Source: Pseudomonas guariconensis (GTDB taxonomy: Bacteria; Pseudomonadota; Gammaproteobacteria; Pseudomonadales; Pseudomonadaceae). From it: DNA of 58,331 bases. The translations under genes were made by a program, and so were the position numbers. The notes under the pieces are model-generated. The model saw nothing but the letters and a program-made list of their open reading frames with translations, searched no databases and was not told where the DNA came from. The stretch spans positions 1-58,331 of the forward strand of contig NZ_JADLJL010000030.1 in assembly GCF_015680235.1 (NCBI RefSeq), read 5' to 3'. Below, one piece after another: positions 16,921-25,360 of the stretch; position 1 is the first letter of the stretch, and the number at the start of each line of letters is the position of its first letter.

Positions 16921-17633
16921 TGTTCGATTGGCAAGGCGCGCTCGACGCCGTCATCCACCACCCCTTGTTCGGCATCGGCATCACCCTCGGCGCCTACCAG
17001 CTGGTGCTGGCTGCCTACGAGAAAACCCGCTGGATCTTCCTGCAGCCGGTGCTGGTGTCGATGTTGGTGGTCATCGGTGTGCTGGTGACCTGTGGCATCG
17101 ATTATGTCGAATACCGCAAGAGCACGGAGATCATGACCATTCTCCTGGGCCCGGCCACCGTGGCCCTGGCCGTGCCGCTGTACCTGAACCTGCGGCGCAT
17201 CCGCCAGCTGTTCTGGCCGACATTTACTACGCTGGTAGTCGGAGGCCTGTTCGCTACCGTGGCCTGTTTGTTGCTGGGCTGGTGGTTCGGTGCCGAGCAC
17301 ATGATCCTGATGACCATGGCGCCGAAGTCGGTGACATCGCCCATCGCCATGCTGGTGGCCGAGCAGATCGGCGGCGTGGCGGCGCTGGCGGCGGTATTCG
17401 TGTTGATCACCGGGGTGATCGGCGCGATCTTCGGCCCGGCGTTGCTGACCCGCTTTGGCGTGCACAGCCCCGAGGCCCGCGGCATGTCCCTGGGCGTGAC
17501 CGCCCATGCGGTGGGCACTTCGGTGGCCTTGCAGGAAAGTGACGAATGCGGCGCCTTCGCCGCGCTGGCAATGAGCTTGATGGGCGTGGCCACGGCGGTG
17601 TTCCTGCCGCTGGCTGTCAGCCTGGTGGCTTGA
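16917..17633 (+). CDS. CidB/LrgB family membrane protein
   Basis: Partner of the preceding LrgA-like protein; 238 residues with six to seven hydrophobic segments. The family signature is seen in APKSVTSPIAMLVAEQIGGVAALAA and GVTAHAVGTSVALQESDECGAFAALAMSLMG. The ATG overlaps the upstream stop (ATGA), so the two are translationally coupled. The open frame extends upstream through the lrgA-like gene but the protein starts here. The pair probably forms a membrane complex affecting envelope stability or carboxylate transport. Confidence 0.92.
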   Translation: MMFDWQGALDAVIHHPLFGIGITLGAYQLVLAAYEKTRWIFLQPVLVSMLVVIGVLVTCGIDYVEYRKSTEIMTILLGPATVALAVPLYLNLRRIRQLFWPTFTTLVVGGLFATVACLLLGWWFGAEHMILMTMAPKSVTSPIAMLVAEQIGGVAALAAVFVLITGVIGAIFGPALLTRFGVHSPEARGMSLGVTAHAVGTSVALQESDECGAFAALAMSLMGVATAVFLPLAVSLVA

Positions 17634-17642
17634 GGACGGACG

Positions 17643-18233
17643 ATGACGCTACCGCTGTTTCCCCTCGATACCGTGCTGTTTCCCGGTTGCCTGCTCGACC
17701 TGCAGATCTTCGAGGCGCGCTACCTGGACATGATCGGCCGCTGCATGAAGCAGGGCGGTGGGTTCGGCGTGGTGTGCATCCTCGAAGGCGAGCAGGTCGG
17801 CAAGGCGCCACCGGTGGTCGCCTCGGTCGGTTGCGAGGCGATGATCCGCGACTTCGTGCAGCAGGACAACGGCCTGCTGGGTATCCGTGTCGAGGGCGTG
17901 CGGCGTTTTCGCGTGGAACAGACCGAGGTGCAGAAGGACCAGTTGATGGTCGGCGAAGTGCAGTGGCTGCCAGAGCTGGCGGATAGCGCCCTGTCCGAGC
18001 GGGACGACGACCTGTTGGCCTTGCTTCAGGCCCTGGGTGAGCACCCCATGGTGGCGGCCCTGGACATGCCGCGCGCGGTGGATGGCTGCCAGTCCCTGGC
18101 CAACCAGCTGGGCTACCTGCTGCCGTTCATGGAAGAGGACAAGCTCGACCTGCTGGCGATCGACTCGCCGCAACTGCGGCTCGAGGCGATCCAGGATCTG
18201 CTGGAGCGGATCCAGGGCGAGTTGTTTGCTTGA
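17643..18233 (+). CDS. Stand-alone Lon N-terminal (substrate-binding) domain protein
   Basis: A 196-residue cytoplasmic protein made only of the Lon substrate-binding domain: it begins LPLFPLDTVLFPGCLLDLQIFEARYLDMI, the hallmark of the Lon N-terminal fold, and lacks ATPase and protease parts. It resembles the YcaI/LON-substrate-binding proteins common in proteobacteria, whose role is not defined. It follows the LrgB gene by nine bases and is probably in the same transcript. Confidence 0.88.
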   Translation: MTLPLFPLDTVLFPGCLLDLQIFEARYLDMIGRCMKQGGGFGVVCILEGEQVGKAPPVVASVGCEAMIRDFVQQDNGLLGIRVEGVRRFRVEQTEVQKDQLMVGEVQWLPELADSALSERDDDLLALLQALGEHPMVAALDMPRAVDGCQSLANQLGYLLPFMEEDKLDLLAIDSPQLRLEAIQDLLERIQGELFA

Positions 18234-18253
18234 TCCGTCTCGCTCTGTGTACC

Positions 18254-18332
18254 GGCCCTATCGCCGGCAAGCCGGCTCCCACAAATGCGCAGATGGTTCA
18301 CCTGTGGGAGCCGGCTTGCCGGCGATAGGGCC
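18254..18332. repeat. Perfect 30-base inverted REP pair
   Basis: The left arm (18254-18283) and right arm (18303-18332) are exact inverted copies over 30 bases, including gccggcaagccggctcccac, with a 19-base spacer. The pair lies between two convergent stop codons, so it can fold on either transcript and may act as a bidirectional transcript end. Confidence 0.9.
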
Positions 18333-18345
18333 GCTGCAGCATTCA

Positions 18346-19662
18346 TCAATACTGATAGCGCAACAGCGCCTGGGGCAGGGCATACAAGGCAAAGAATGCC
18401 AGTAGCGCCACGCACGCCGGCAACACCAGCCACCACACCCGCAACGGCAGGGCATTGAGCGGCGTGCGGTATTGCACCAGCGTCAGGCTGGCGGCGCACA
18501 CGCAGCAGGCCAGCAGGGCGCCGGCCATGATATCCGTCGGCCAGTGGGCACCGAGGTAGACCCGCGACAGCGCGATCGCCAGGGCCGGCAAGCACCCCAG
18601 CAATACCCAGGTCAGGCGCATGCGTGGCGGCTGGCCACGCCCGGCCAGTATGGCCAGCACCAAGAAGAAGGCAAAGGAGGCCGAGCTGTGGCCGCTGGGC
18701 ATGCTGTAGCTGGTCAGCGGGTCGGTCAGCACTTCCGGGCGGGCGCGGGCAAACAGCCATTTCAAGGTGCCGTTGGCGAGCGCCGTGCCCATCAGGGCGC
18801 CGCCGGCGAACAGCGCGTGGCGCCACTGCCTGGCCAGCAGCAGAAGGCCGGTGAGCAGGGCGCCGAGGCACAGTTGGGTGCGGAAATCGCCCAAGCGGGT
18901 AATGACCACCACCAGGCCGTCGATGGCCTCGCTGCGATGTTCCTGGACCAGTGTCATCACGCCCTGGTCGAATTCATGCAGGTACGGCCAGCCGATGAAC
19001 ACCGCCGTCAGGGCCAGGAAGCTCAGGCCCGCGATCAGGCGGGTGCCGTGGCGCTGGTCGCGAATGCTGCTGTGCAGGCTCAGGCCGATCAGCACGGCCA
19101 GGGTACCCGCGATGATGCCGGCATCGAGCCAGAAACCTTCCGGCAACGGCAGGCGCATGGCTGCGCCCGTGGCCCAGCCGGGCAACAGGTAAGCCACCGA
19201 CCAGCCGGCGCCGGCCACCAGGCTCACCGCGATGAAACGTGGCAACGGCATGTCGAACATGCCCGCCACCATGGGCAGCATCGGCCGTAGCGGGCCGATG
19301 AAGCGGCCCACCAGCAGGCTGGCGATGCCGTAGCGTTGGAAATAAGCCTCGGCGCTGCCAATCCACTCCGGGTGATGGCGCAATAGCGGTAGGCGCCGGA
19401 TGTTCTGGTGGAATTTCTTGCCCAGGCTGTAGGAGATAGCGTCGCCCAACAGGCCGCCGGCAAAGCCCAGCAGCAAGGTCTCACCGAGGCTGAAGGCACC
19501 GCTGCCGGCCAGCACGGCTACGGCGAACAGCAGGACGGTGCCCGGCACGACGATGCCGGCAATGGCCAGGCATTCCACGCAAGCCACCAGGAAAATTGCC
19601 AGGCCAAGCCACTGCGGGTTGGCGCTGAGCCAGCCGGTCAGGCTGTCGAGCCATTGGCCCAT
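18346..19662 (-). CDS. VTT (DedA-like) - PAP2 phosphatase fusion membrane protein
   Basis: A 438-residue inner-membrane protein with two parts. Residues 1-200 are a DedA/VTT domain: VPGTVLLFAVAVLAGSG and the YFQRYGIASLLVGRFIGPLRPMLPMVAG motif. Residues about 215-430 are a PAP2 phosphatase with the three-part active site seen in KWLFARARPE, YSMPSGHSSASFAF and SRVYLGAHWPTDIMAG. Such proteins probably dephosphorylate a lipid pyrophosphate or phosphatidate while the VTT part handles the lipid. The stop of the glycosylase gene is only a few bases upstream, so they may share a transcript. Confidence 0.9.
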   Translation of the reverse strand: MGQWLDSLTGWLSANPQWLGLAIFLVACVECLAIAGIVVPGTVLLFAVAVLAGSGAFSLGETLLLGFAGGLLGDAISYSLGKKFHQNIRRLPLLRHHPEWIGSAEAYFQRYGIASLLVGRFIGPLRPMLPMVAGMFDMPLPRFIAVSLVAGAGWSVAYLLPGWATGAAMRLPLPEGFWLDAGIIAGTLAVLIGLSLHSSIRDQRHGTRLIAGLSFLALTAVFIGWPYLHEFDQGVMTLVQEHRSEAIDGLVVVITRLGDFRTQLCLGALLTGLLLLARQWRHALFAGGALMGTALANGTLKWLFARARPEVLTDPLTSYSMPSGHSSASFAFFLVLAILAGRGQPPRMRLTWVLLGCLPALAIALSRVYLGAHWPTDIMAGALLACCVCAASLTLVQYRTPLNALPLRVWWLVLPACVALLAFFALYALPQALLRYQY

Positions 19663-19665
19663 GAG

Positions 19666-20358
19666 TCAGCTTCCTTGTTCCAGGATAAAGAAATCATGCC
19701 CTTCGACTTGGCCCCGGCGCAGCGGGTTCCTCGTGCAGAAGCGGGCGAATTGGGCATCGACGAAGCGGTACGGCAGGTGTTCGTCGCGGCCGTGGGGGAT
19801 GCCCAGGCGGGTGGTCTGGATCACCTGCGGGACGCTAATCGCGCAGTCTTCGACGTACAGGCGCTCGGGGTCGAAGCGCTTGGCGTCCCAGTGCGGTACC
19901 TTCAGGCCCAGGGCTCGGCACAGCAGGGTCTGGCCGGCGCACAGGCGCTCGGCTGGGCGCAGGTTGCCGCTGGCGTCGGGATTGTTCAGTTGCATCTGCG
20001 CCAGGCTGTTGGCGTCGGAGATGGCATCTACCCAGGGGTAGGCGGACTTGATCAATACAGCATTGCCCGGCCCATGGGCGCTGAAGTTCAGCGAGTCGCC
20101 GCCACGGGCGTAATACATGTAAATGTGACCGCCGTCGAGGAACAGCGCCTTGCGCTTTTCCGTATAGCCGAGGGAGGCGTGGCTGCCTTTGTCGGTGAGG
20201 TAGTAGGCCTCGGTCTCGATGATTCGTGCCGCCAGCCACAGGTCGCCATGGCGATGGCGGATGACCTTGCCCAGCAGTTCACGGGCAACGGTCTGGGCGT
20301 CGCGGTCGAAGAAACTGTCGGGCAAGGCTCGGGCCGGGCAGGGGGCGGGTGCTTGCAT
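19666..20358 (-). CDS. mpg: DNA-3-methyladenine glycosylase (AAG/MPG family)
   Basis: Base-excision repair glycosylase that removes 3-methyladenine and other alkylated or deaminated purines. The 230-residue protein shows the AAG fold stretches FFDRDAQTVARELLGKVIRH, RIIETEAYYLTDKGSHASLGYTEKRKALF with the catalytic-region glutamate, and GGHIYMYYARGG. The start MQAPAPCP was preferred over an ATG 13 codons earlier since the conserved fold begins only at about residue 15. It is four bases upstream of the VTT-PAP2 gene. Confidence 0.93.
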   Translation of the reverse strand: MQAPAPCPARALPDSFFDRDAQTVARELLGKVIRHRHGDLWLAARIIETEAYYLTDKGSHASLGYTEKRKALFLDGGHIYMYYARGGDSLNFSAHGPGNAVLIKSAYPWVDAISDANSLAQMQLNNPDASGNLRPAERLCAGQTLLCRALGLKVPHWDAKRFDPERLYVEDCAISVPQVIQTTRLGIPHGRDEHLPYRFVDAQFARFCTRNPLRRGQVEGHDFFILEQGS

Positions 20359-20540
20359 GCTGGTGGTTCGCGGTCTGTGGAGCGCGAATGATAGCAATTA
20401 ATGGCTTAATCGAGGCTGAACGTGGGGTGGGGCTTGGAGGTGGCTGGGTTTGGGTATCTCACAGGCACCGCGAACCCCAGCCAGACAAGAGATTTTTGAC
20501 CATCCGTTACCCGCCGCTGGGCGTACCGGAGCGTGCCAGT

Positions 20541-20546
20541 TATAAT
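20541..20546 (+). promoter_or_regulatory. Probable -10 element of the proA promoter
   Basis: A perfect TATAAT lies 35 bases upstream of the proA ATG in the gap from the divergent glycosylase gene. No good -35 hexamer is seen at the optimal distance. Confidence 0.4.
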
Positions 20547-20580
20547 CAGCCGATTTCCCCTTCGCCAAGACACCGAGCCC

Positions 20581-21852
20581 ATGACTGAGTCCGTTCTTGA
20601 CTACATGACCCGCCTGGGTCGCGCCGCCCGTGAGGCCTCGCGGGTGATCGGCCGTGCCAGCACCGCGCAGAAGAACCGCGCCCTGCAGGCCGCCGCAGAT
20701 GCTCTGGACGCCGCCCGTGCCGAGCTGACCGCAGCCAACGAACAGGACCTGGCCGCCGGTCGTGCCAACGGCCTGGAGCCGGCCTTGCTCGACCGCCTGG
20801 CCCTGACCCCGGCGCGCATCGACGGCATGATCACCGGCCTGCGCCAGGTGGCCAGCCTGCCGGACCCGGTAGGTGCGATCCGCGACATGAGCTACCGTCC
20901 GTCGGGCATCCAGGTCGGCAAGATGCGCGTGCCGCTCGGTGTGATCGGGATCATCTACGAGTCGCGCCCGAACGTGACCATCGATGCTGCCAGCCTGTGC
21001 CTGAAGTCCGGCAACGCCACCATCCTGCGCGGCGGCTCCGAGGCCATCCACTCCAACCGCGCCATTGCCGCCTGCATCCAGCGCGGCCTGGCCGAGGCCG
21101 GCCTGCCGGCGGCGGTGGTGCAGGTGGTCGAGACCACCGACCGCGCAGCCGTGGGTGCGCTGATCAGCATGCCGGAGTTCGTCGATGTCATCGTCCCGCG
21201 CGGGGGGCGCGGCCTGATCGAGCGCATCAGCCGCGAGGCCCGCGTACCGGTGATCAAGCACCTGGATGGCATCTGTCATGTGTTCGTCGACCAGCACGCC
21301 GAGCTGGACAAGGCCTGGCGCGTTGCCTTCAACGCCAAGACCTACCGCTACGGCATCTGTGGCGCCATGGAGACCCTGCTGGTGGACGCCAGCGTCGCCG
21401 AGGCCTTCCTGCCGGAAATGGCCCGCCGCTTCCAGGAGAAAGGCGTCGAGCTGCGTGGTTGCGAGCGCACCCGGGCGATCATCGAGGCCAAGGCAGCCAG
21501 CGAAGACGACTGGCACACCGAATACCTCGACGCGATCCTGTCGATCCGCGTCGTCGACGGCCTGGAACAGGCCATCGAGCACATCAACCGCTACGGCTCG
21601 CACCATACCGACTCGATCATCACCGAGCACCAGGGCCAGGCCCGGCGCTTCATGACCGAGGTCGATTCGGCGTCTGTCATGCTCAACACCCCGACCTGTT
21701 TCGCCGATGGTTTCGAATATGGCCTGGGCGCGGAGATCGGCATTTCCACCGACAAGCTGCACGCCCGCGGCCCGGTGGGCCTGGAAGGCCTGACCTGCGA
21801 GAAGTACGTGGTGATCGGCGACGGCCAGCTGCGCGGCCAGGAGTCCTGCTGA
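20581..21852 (+). CDS. proA: Gamma-glutamyl phosphate reductase
   Basis: Second enzyme of proline synthesis: reduces gamma-glutamyl phosphate to glutamate semialdehyde with NADPH. The 423-residue product has the aldehyde-dehydrogenase-like fold with VPLGVIGIIYESRPNVTIDAA, LKSGNATILRGGSEA and the catalytic cysteine region NAKTYRYGICGAMETLLVD. The upstream in-frame ATG was rejected because MTESVLDYM is the usual start. It begins a run of plus-strand genes; nadD starts two bases after its stop. Confidence 0.97.
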   Translation: MTESVLDYMTRLGRAAREASRVIGRASTAQKNRALQAAADALDAARAELTAANEQDLAAGRANGLEPALLDRLALTPARIDGMITGLRQVASLPDPVGAIRDMSYRPSGIQVGKMRVPLGVIGIIYESRPNVTIDAASLCLKSGNATILRGGSEAIHSNRAIAACIQRGLAEAGLPAAVVQVVETTDRAAVGALISMPEFVDVIVPRGGRGLIERISREARVPVIKHLDGICHVFVDQHAELDKAWRVAFNAKTYRYGICGAMETLLVDASVAEAFLPEMARRFQEKGVELRGCERTRAIIEAKAASEDDWHTEYLDAILSIRVVDGLEQAIEHINRYGSHHTDSIITEHQGQARRFMTEVDSASVMLNTPTCFADGFEYGLGAEIGISTDKLHARGPVGLEGLTCEKYVVIGDGQLRGQESC

Positions 21853-21853
21853 G

Positions 21854-22513
21854 TTGAGCAAGGCCCAGGCAGTCCGGCGCGTCGGCATTCTAGGCGGCAC
21901 CTTCGACCCCGTGCACATCGGCCACCTGCGCAGCGCGCTGGAGGTGGCCGAGTTCATGGGGCTCGATGAGCTGCGCCTGTTGCCCAACGCCCGGCCGCCG
22001 CACCGCGACACCCCGCAGGTGGCGCCTGAAGACCGCCTGGCCATGGTGCGCAGCGCCGTGGCGGGCGTCGAACGCCTGAGCGTGGATGCGCGCGAACTGG
22101 CGCGCGACAAGCCGTCGTACACCATCGATACCCTCGAGTCGATCCGCGCCGAGCTGGGCGCCGACGACCAGTTGTTCCTGGTGCTGGGTTGGGACGCATT
22201 CTGCGGCCTGCCCGGCTGGCATCGCTGGGAAGAGCTATTGCAACACTGTCACATCCTGGTGCTGCAACGCCCGGATGCTGATGTCGAACCCACTGACGAG
22301 CTGCGCAACCTGCTGGCGGCGCGCTCGGAGAGCGATCCCACCGCCATGTCCGGCCCGGCGGGGCACATTTCGTTCGTCTGGCAGACACCGCTCGCGGTGT
22401 CCGCCACGCAGATCCGACAGCTGCTGGCCAGCGGCAAGTCGGTACGGTTCCTGGTGCCGGACGCAGTACTGGCCTATATCGAGGCGCACGACCTTTACCG
22501 TGCGTCGCACTGA
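21854..22513 (+). CDS. nadD: Nicotinate-nucleotide adenylyltransferase
   Basis: NAD synthesis enzyme that adenylates nicotinate mononucleotide to deamido-NAD. The 219-residue protein starts with the nucleotidyltransferase motif GILGGTFDPVHIGHLRSA and carries the C-terminal ISATQIR equivalent VSATQIRQLLASGKSVRFLVP. The start is a TTG directly after the proA stop; no ATG or GTG before the conserved GGTFDPVH motif fits. The gene heads the block leading to rsfS and the rod-shape genes, as in other pseudomonads. Confidence 0.95.
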   Translation: MSKAQAVRRVGILGGTFDPVHIGHLRSALEVAEFMGLDELRLLPNARPPHRDTPQVAPEDRLAMVRSAVAGVERLSVDARELARDKPSYTIDTLESIRAELGADDQLFLVLGWDAFCGLPGWHRWEELLQHCHILVLQRPDADVEPTDELRNLLAARSESDPTAMSGPAGHISFVWQTPLAVSATQIRQLLASGKSVRFLVPDAVLAYIEAHDLYRASH

Positions 22514-22556
22514 TGGCGCCGGCAGGCGCCTCATTCATGAATTGAACGAGTTTCTT

Positions 22557-22976
22557 ATGAGCAAGCAGAAAATCAACGGCGAAGAATTGGTCAACCTGGC
22601 CAAATCGGCCCTGGAAGACGTCAAGGCCCAGGACATCCAAGTCATCGATGTACGTGAAAAGCACAGCCTGACCGACTACATGATCATTGCCACCGGTACC
22701 TCCAACCGGCAGATCAACGCCATGGCCGAGAAGGTTCGCGAAATCGTCAAGCTGCAGGGCGTGCAGCCCCTGGGCGAGGAAGGCAAAGGTGACAGCGACT
22801 GGGTGCTGCTGGACCTCAACGACGTCATCGTGCACATGATGACCGCCGCTGCGCGCCAGTTCTACGACCTTGAGCGCCTGTGGCTGGGTGCCGAGCAGAG
22901 CCGCTCCGCCGATGGCAAGCACCACAGCCCGGAGAACGCCCACAGCTATTCCGAAAACCTCAAGGACCGGGGCTGA
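22557..22976 (+). CDS. rsfS: Ribosomal silencing factor RsfS
   Basis: A 139-residue protein that binds ribosomal protein uL14 and blocks joining of the subunits when nutrients run out. The family core is seen in KAQDIQVIDVREKHSLTDYMIIATGTSNRQ and EGKGDSDWVLLDLNDVIVHMMTAAARQFYDLERLW. The open frame is much longer upstream because it overlaps nadD in another frame; the ATG at 22557 gives the normal MSKQKINGEEL start. It sits nine bases before rlmH. Confidence 0.96.
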   Translation: MSKQKINGEELVNLAKSALEDVKAQDIQVIDVREKHSLTDYMIIATGTSNRQINAMAEKVREIVKLQGVQPLGEEGKGDSDWVLLDLNDVIVHMMTAAARQFYDLERLWLGAEQSRSADGKHHSPENAHSYSENLKDRG

Positions 22977-22985
22977 GGACACGTC

Positions 22986-23453
22986 GTGCGCCTGCGCCTG
23001 ATCGCGGTCGGCTCGCGCATGCCCCGCTGGGTCGAGGAAGGCTGGCATGAATATGCCAAGCGCCTGCCCCCGGAGCTGTCGCTCGAGTTGGTGGAAATCC
23101 CGCTGAACACCCGAGGCAAGAATGCCGACGTCGCCCGCCTGATCCGCCAGGAGGGCGAAGCCATGCTGGCCAAGGTGCAACCGGGGGAACGCATCGTCAC
23201 CCTCGAGGTCCATGGCAAGCCTTGGAGTACCGAGCAATTGGCGACCGAGCTGGACCGCTGGCGTCTGGATGCGCGGACGGTCAACCTGATGGTGGGTGGC
23301 CCGGAAGGGCTGGCGCCGGAAGTCTGCGCCCGCAGTGAACAGCGCTGGTCGCTGTCGCCGTTGACCTTGCCGCACCCGTTGGTAAGGATACTGATCGGCG
23401 AGCAGATCTATCGCGCCTGGACCGTGCTGTCCGGGCACCCTTACCACAAATGA
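22986..23453 (+). CDS. rlmH: 23S rRNA (pseudouridine1915-N3)-methyltransferase
   Basis: SPOUT-class methyltransferase that modifies pseudouridine 1915 in helix 69 of 23S rRNA on the assembled ribosome. The 155-residue protein has the usual length and shows LRLIAVGSRMPRWVEEGWHEYAKRLP at the start, the SAM-binding knot segments LEVHGKPWSTEQLA and MVGGPEGLAPEV, and the closing SLSPLTLPHPLVRILIGEQIYRAW. The start is GTG. Pairing with rsfS upstream is the standard arrangement. Confidence 0.97.
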   Translation: MRLRLIAVGSRMPRWVEEGWHEYAKRLPPELSLELVEIPLNTRGKNADVARLIRQEGEAMLAKVQPGERIVTLEVHGKPWSTEQLATELDRWRLDARTVNLMVGGPEGLAPEVCARSEQRWSLSPLTLPHPLVRILIGEQIYRAWTVLSGHPYHK

Positions 23454-23470
23454 GCCTGTAAGCCCGCCCG

Positions 23471-25360
23471 ATGTCGCAGCCGATTCGTCTGAAGGACCAC
23501 GAGAAAGACGCCCGCCTGGTGCGCAACCGCGTCGTGGTCGGCGCGGTGGCGGTCGTGCTGCTGGTGTGCGTGCTGATCGCCCGGCTGTACTACCTGCAGG
23601 TCATCCAGTACGACTATCACTCCACACTGTCGGAGAACAACCGGGTGCATGTGCAGCCGATCCCGCCGACCCGCGGGCTGATCTTCGACCGCAATGGCGT
23701 GATCGTCGCCGACAACCGCCCAAGCTTCAGCCTGACCATGACCCGCGAGCGTGCCGGCGAATGGCGCCAGGTGCTCGACACCATCGTCGAAGTGCTGGGG
23801 CTGACCCCGGACGACCGCGCCTTGTTCGAAAAACGCATGAAGCAGGGGCGCCGGCCGTTCGAGCCGGTGCCGATCCTGTTCGAGCTGAGCGAGGAGCAGA
23901 TCGCCCGCATTGCCGTGAACCAGTTCCGCCTCCCTGGCGTGGATGTGGCCGCGCAGCTGGTGCGCCATTACCCGCAGGGGGCGCACTTTGCCCACTCGGT
24001 GGGGTATGTCGGGCGGATCAACGAAAAAGAGCTCAAGACCCTCGACCCGGTCAACTACAGCGGCACCCACCATATTGGCAAGACCGGCATCGAGCGGTTC
24101 TACGAAGCCGAGCTGCACGGCCAGGTGGGCTACGAGGAAGTCGAGACCAACGCCCGAGGCCGGGTGCTGCGGGTGCTCAAGCGCACCGACCCGATCCCGG
24201 GCAAGGACATCGTCCTGAGCTTGGACATCAAGCTGCAGGAAGCGGCCGAGAAGGCCCTGGGCGGGCGCCGTGGCGCGTTGGTCGCGCTCGATCCGCGTAC
24301 CGGCGAGGTGCTGGCCATGGTCAGCCAGCCGAGCTTCGACCCCAACCTGTTCGTCACCGGCATCAGCTTCAAGGCCTACGCCGAACTGCGCGACTCGATC
24401 GACCGGCCACTGTTCAACCGCGTGCTGCGCGGCCTTTACCCGCCGGGTTCGACCATCAAGCCGGCGGTGGCCATCGCCGGCCTTGACAGTGGCGTGGTGA
24501 CCGCCAGCAGTCGCGTGTTCGACCCGGGCTATTACCAGTTGCCCAACTATGACCACAAGTACCGCAACTGGAACCGCAGCGGCGACGGCTGGGTCGACCT
24601 GGACACCGCGATCATGCGCTCCAACGACACCTACTTCTATGACCTTGCCCACAAGATGGGCATCGATCGGTTGTCCGCCTACATGAACAAGTTCGGCATC
24701 GGCCAGAAGGTCTCCCTCGACATGTTCGAGGAGTCGGCCGGCCTGATGCCGTCGCGCGAATGGAAGCGCGCTACCCGCCGTCAGGCCTGGTTCCCAGGCG
24801 AGACGCTGATCCTCGGTATCGGCCAAGGCTACATGCAGGCCACCCCCCTGCAGCTGGCCCAGGCCACCGCGCTGATCGCCAACAAGGGCAAGTGGAACCG
24901 CCCGCATCTGGCCAAGACCATCGAAGGCAAGCCGCCGGTGGACGAGAACCCCATGGAGGATATCGTCCTGCGCGACAAGTCCGATTGGGCCAAGGTGACC
25001 CATGGCATGGAGCAGGTGATGCACGGCGCCCGCGGTACTGCGCGCAAGGCCGCTCTCGGTGCTCAGTACCGCATTGCCGGCAAGAGCGGCACCGCCCAGG
25101 TGGTGGCGATCAAGCAAGGCGAGAAATATGACCGCAACAAGCTCCAGGAGCGCCATCGCGATCATGCCCTGTTCGTCGCCTTCGCCCCGGCCGAAGACCC
25201 GAAGATCGTGGTCTCGGTGATGGTCGAGAACGGCGAGTCCGGCTCCGGCGTCGCAGCACCAGTGGTTCGCCAGGTGATGGACGCCTGGCTGCTCGACGAG
25301 AACGGCCGCCTCAAACCCGAATTCGCTCCTGCCACCGTCGTTCAGGAATCGGCCCCGTGA
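23471..25360 (+). CDS. mrdA: Penicillin-binding protein 2 (elongation transpeptidase)
   Basis: DD-transpeptidase of the elongasome, working with RodA for lateral wall growth and a target of amdinocillin-type beta-lactams. The 629-residue protein has a short cytoplasmic tail, one membrane anchor (about 22-42), a non-catalytic pedestal region and the transpeptidase domain. The active serine is S327 in PPGSTIKPA, the SxN motif is in RSNDTYFYDLA and the KSG motif begins at K538. The gene overlaps rodA by four bases and follows rlmH by 17. Confidence 0.97.
   Translation: MSQPIRLKDHEKDARLVRNRVVVGAVAVVLLVCVLIARLYYLQVIQYDYHSTLSENNRVHVQPIPPTRGLIFDRNGVIVADNRPSFSLTMTRERAGEWRQVLDTIVEVLGLTPDDRALFEKRMKQGRRPFEPVPILFELSEEQIARIAVNQFRLPGVDVAAQLVRHYPQGAHFAHSVGYVGRINEKELKTLDPVNYSGTHHIGKTGIERFYEAELHGQVGYEEVETNARGRVLRVLKRTDPIPGKDIVLSLDIKLQEAAEKALGGRRGALVALDPRTGEVLAMVSQPSFDPNLFVTGISFKAYAELRDSIDRPLFNRVLRGLYPPGSTIKPAVAIAGLDSGVVTASSRVFDPGYYQLPNYDHKYRNWNRSGDGWVDLDTAIMRSNDTYFYDLAHKMGIDRLSAYMNKFGIGQKVSLDMFEESAGLMPSREWKRATRRQAWFPGETLILGIGQGYMQATPLQLAQATALIANKGKWNRPHLAKTIEGKPPVDENPMEDIVLRDKSDWAKVTHGMEQVMHGARGTARKAALGAQYRIAGKSGTAQVVAIKQGEKYDRNKLQERHRDHALFVAFAPAEDPKIVVSVMVENGESGSGVAAPVVRQVMDAWLLDENGRLKPEFAPATVVQESAP

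Noticed and set aside
16917..18233. Toxin-antitoxin or holin/lysis module reading of the LrgA/LrgB plus Lon-domain genes
   Set aside because: LrgAB-type proteins are chromosomal envelope or carboxylate-transport proteins, and the Lon-domain protein lacks a protease; no phage genes are nearby.
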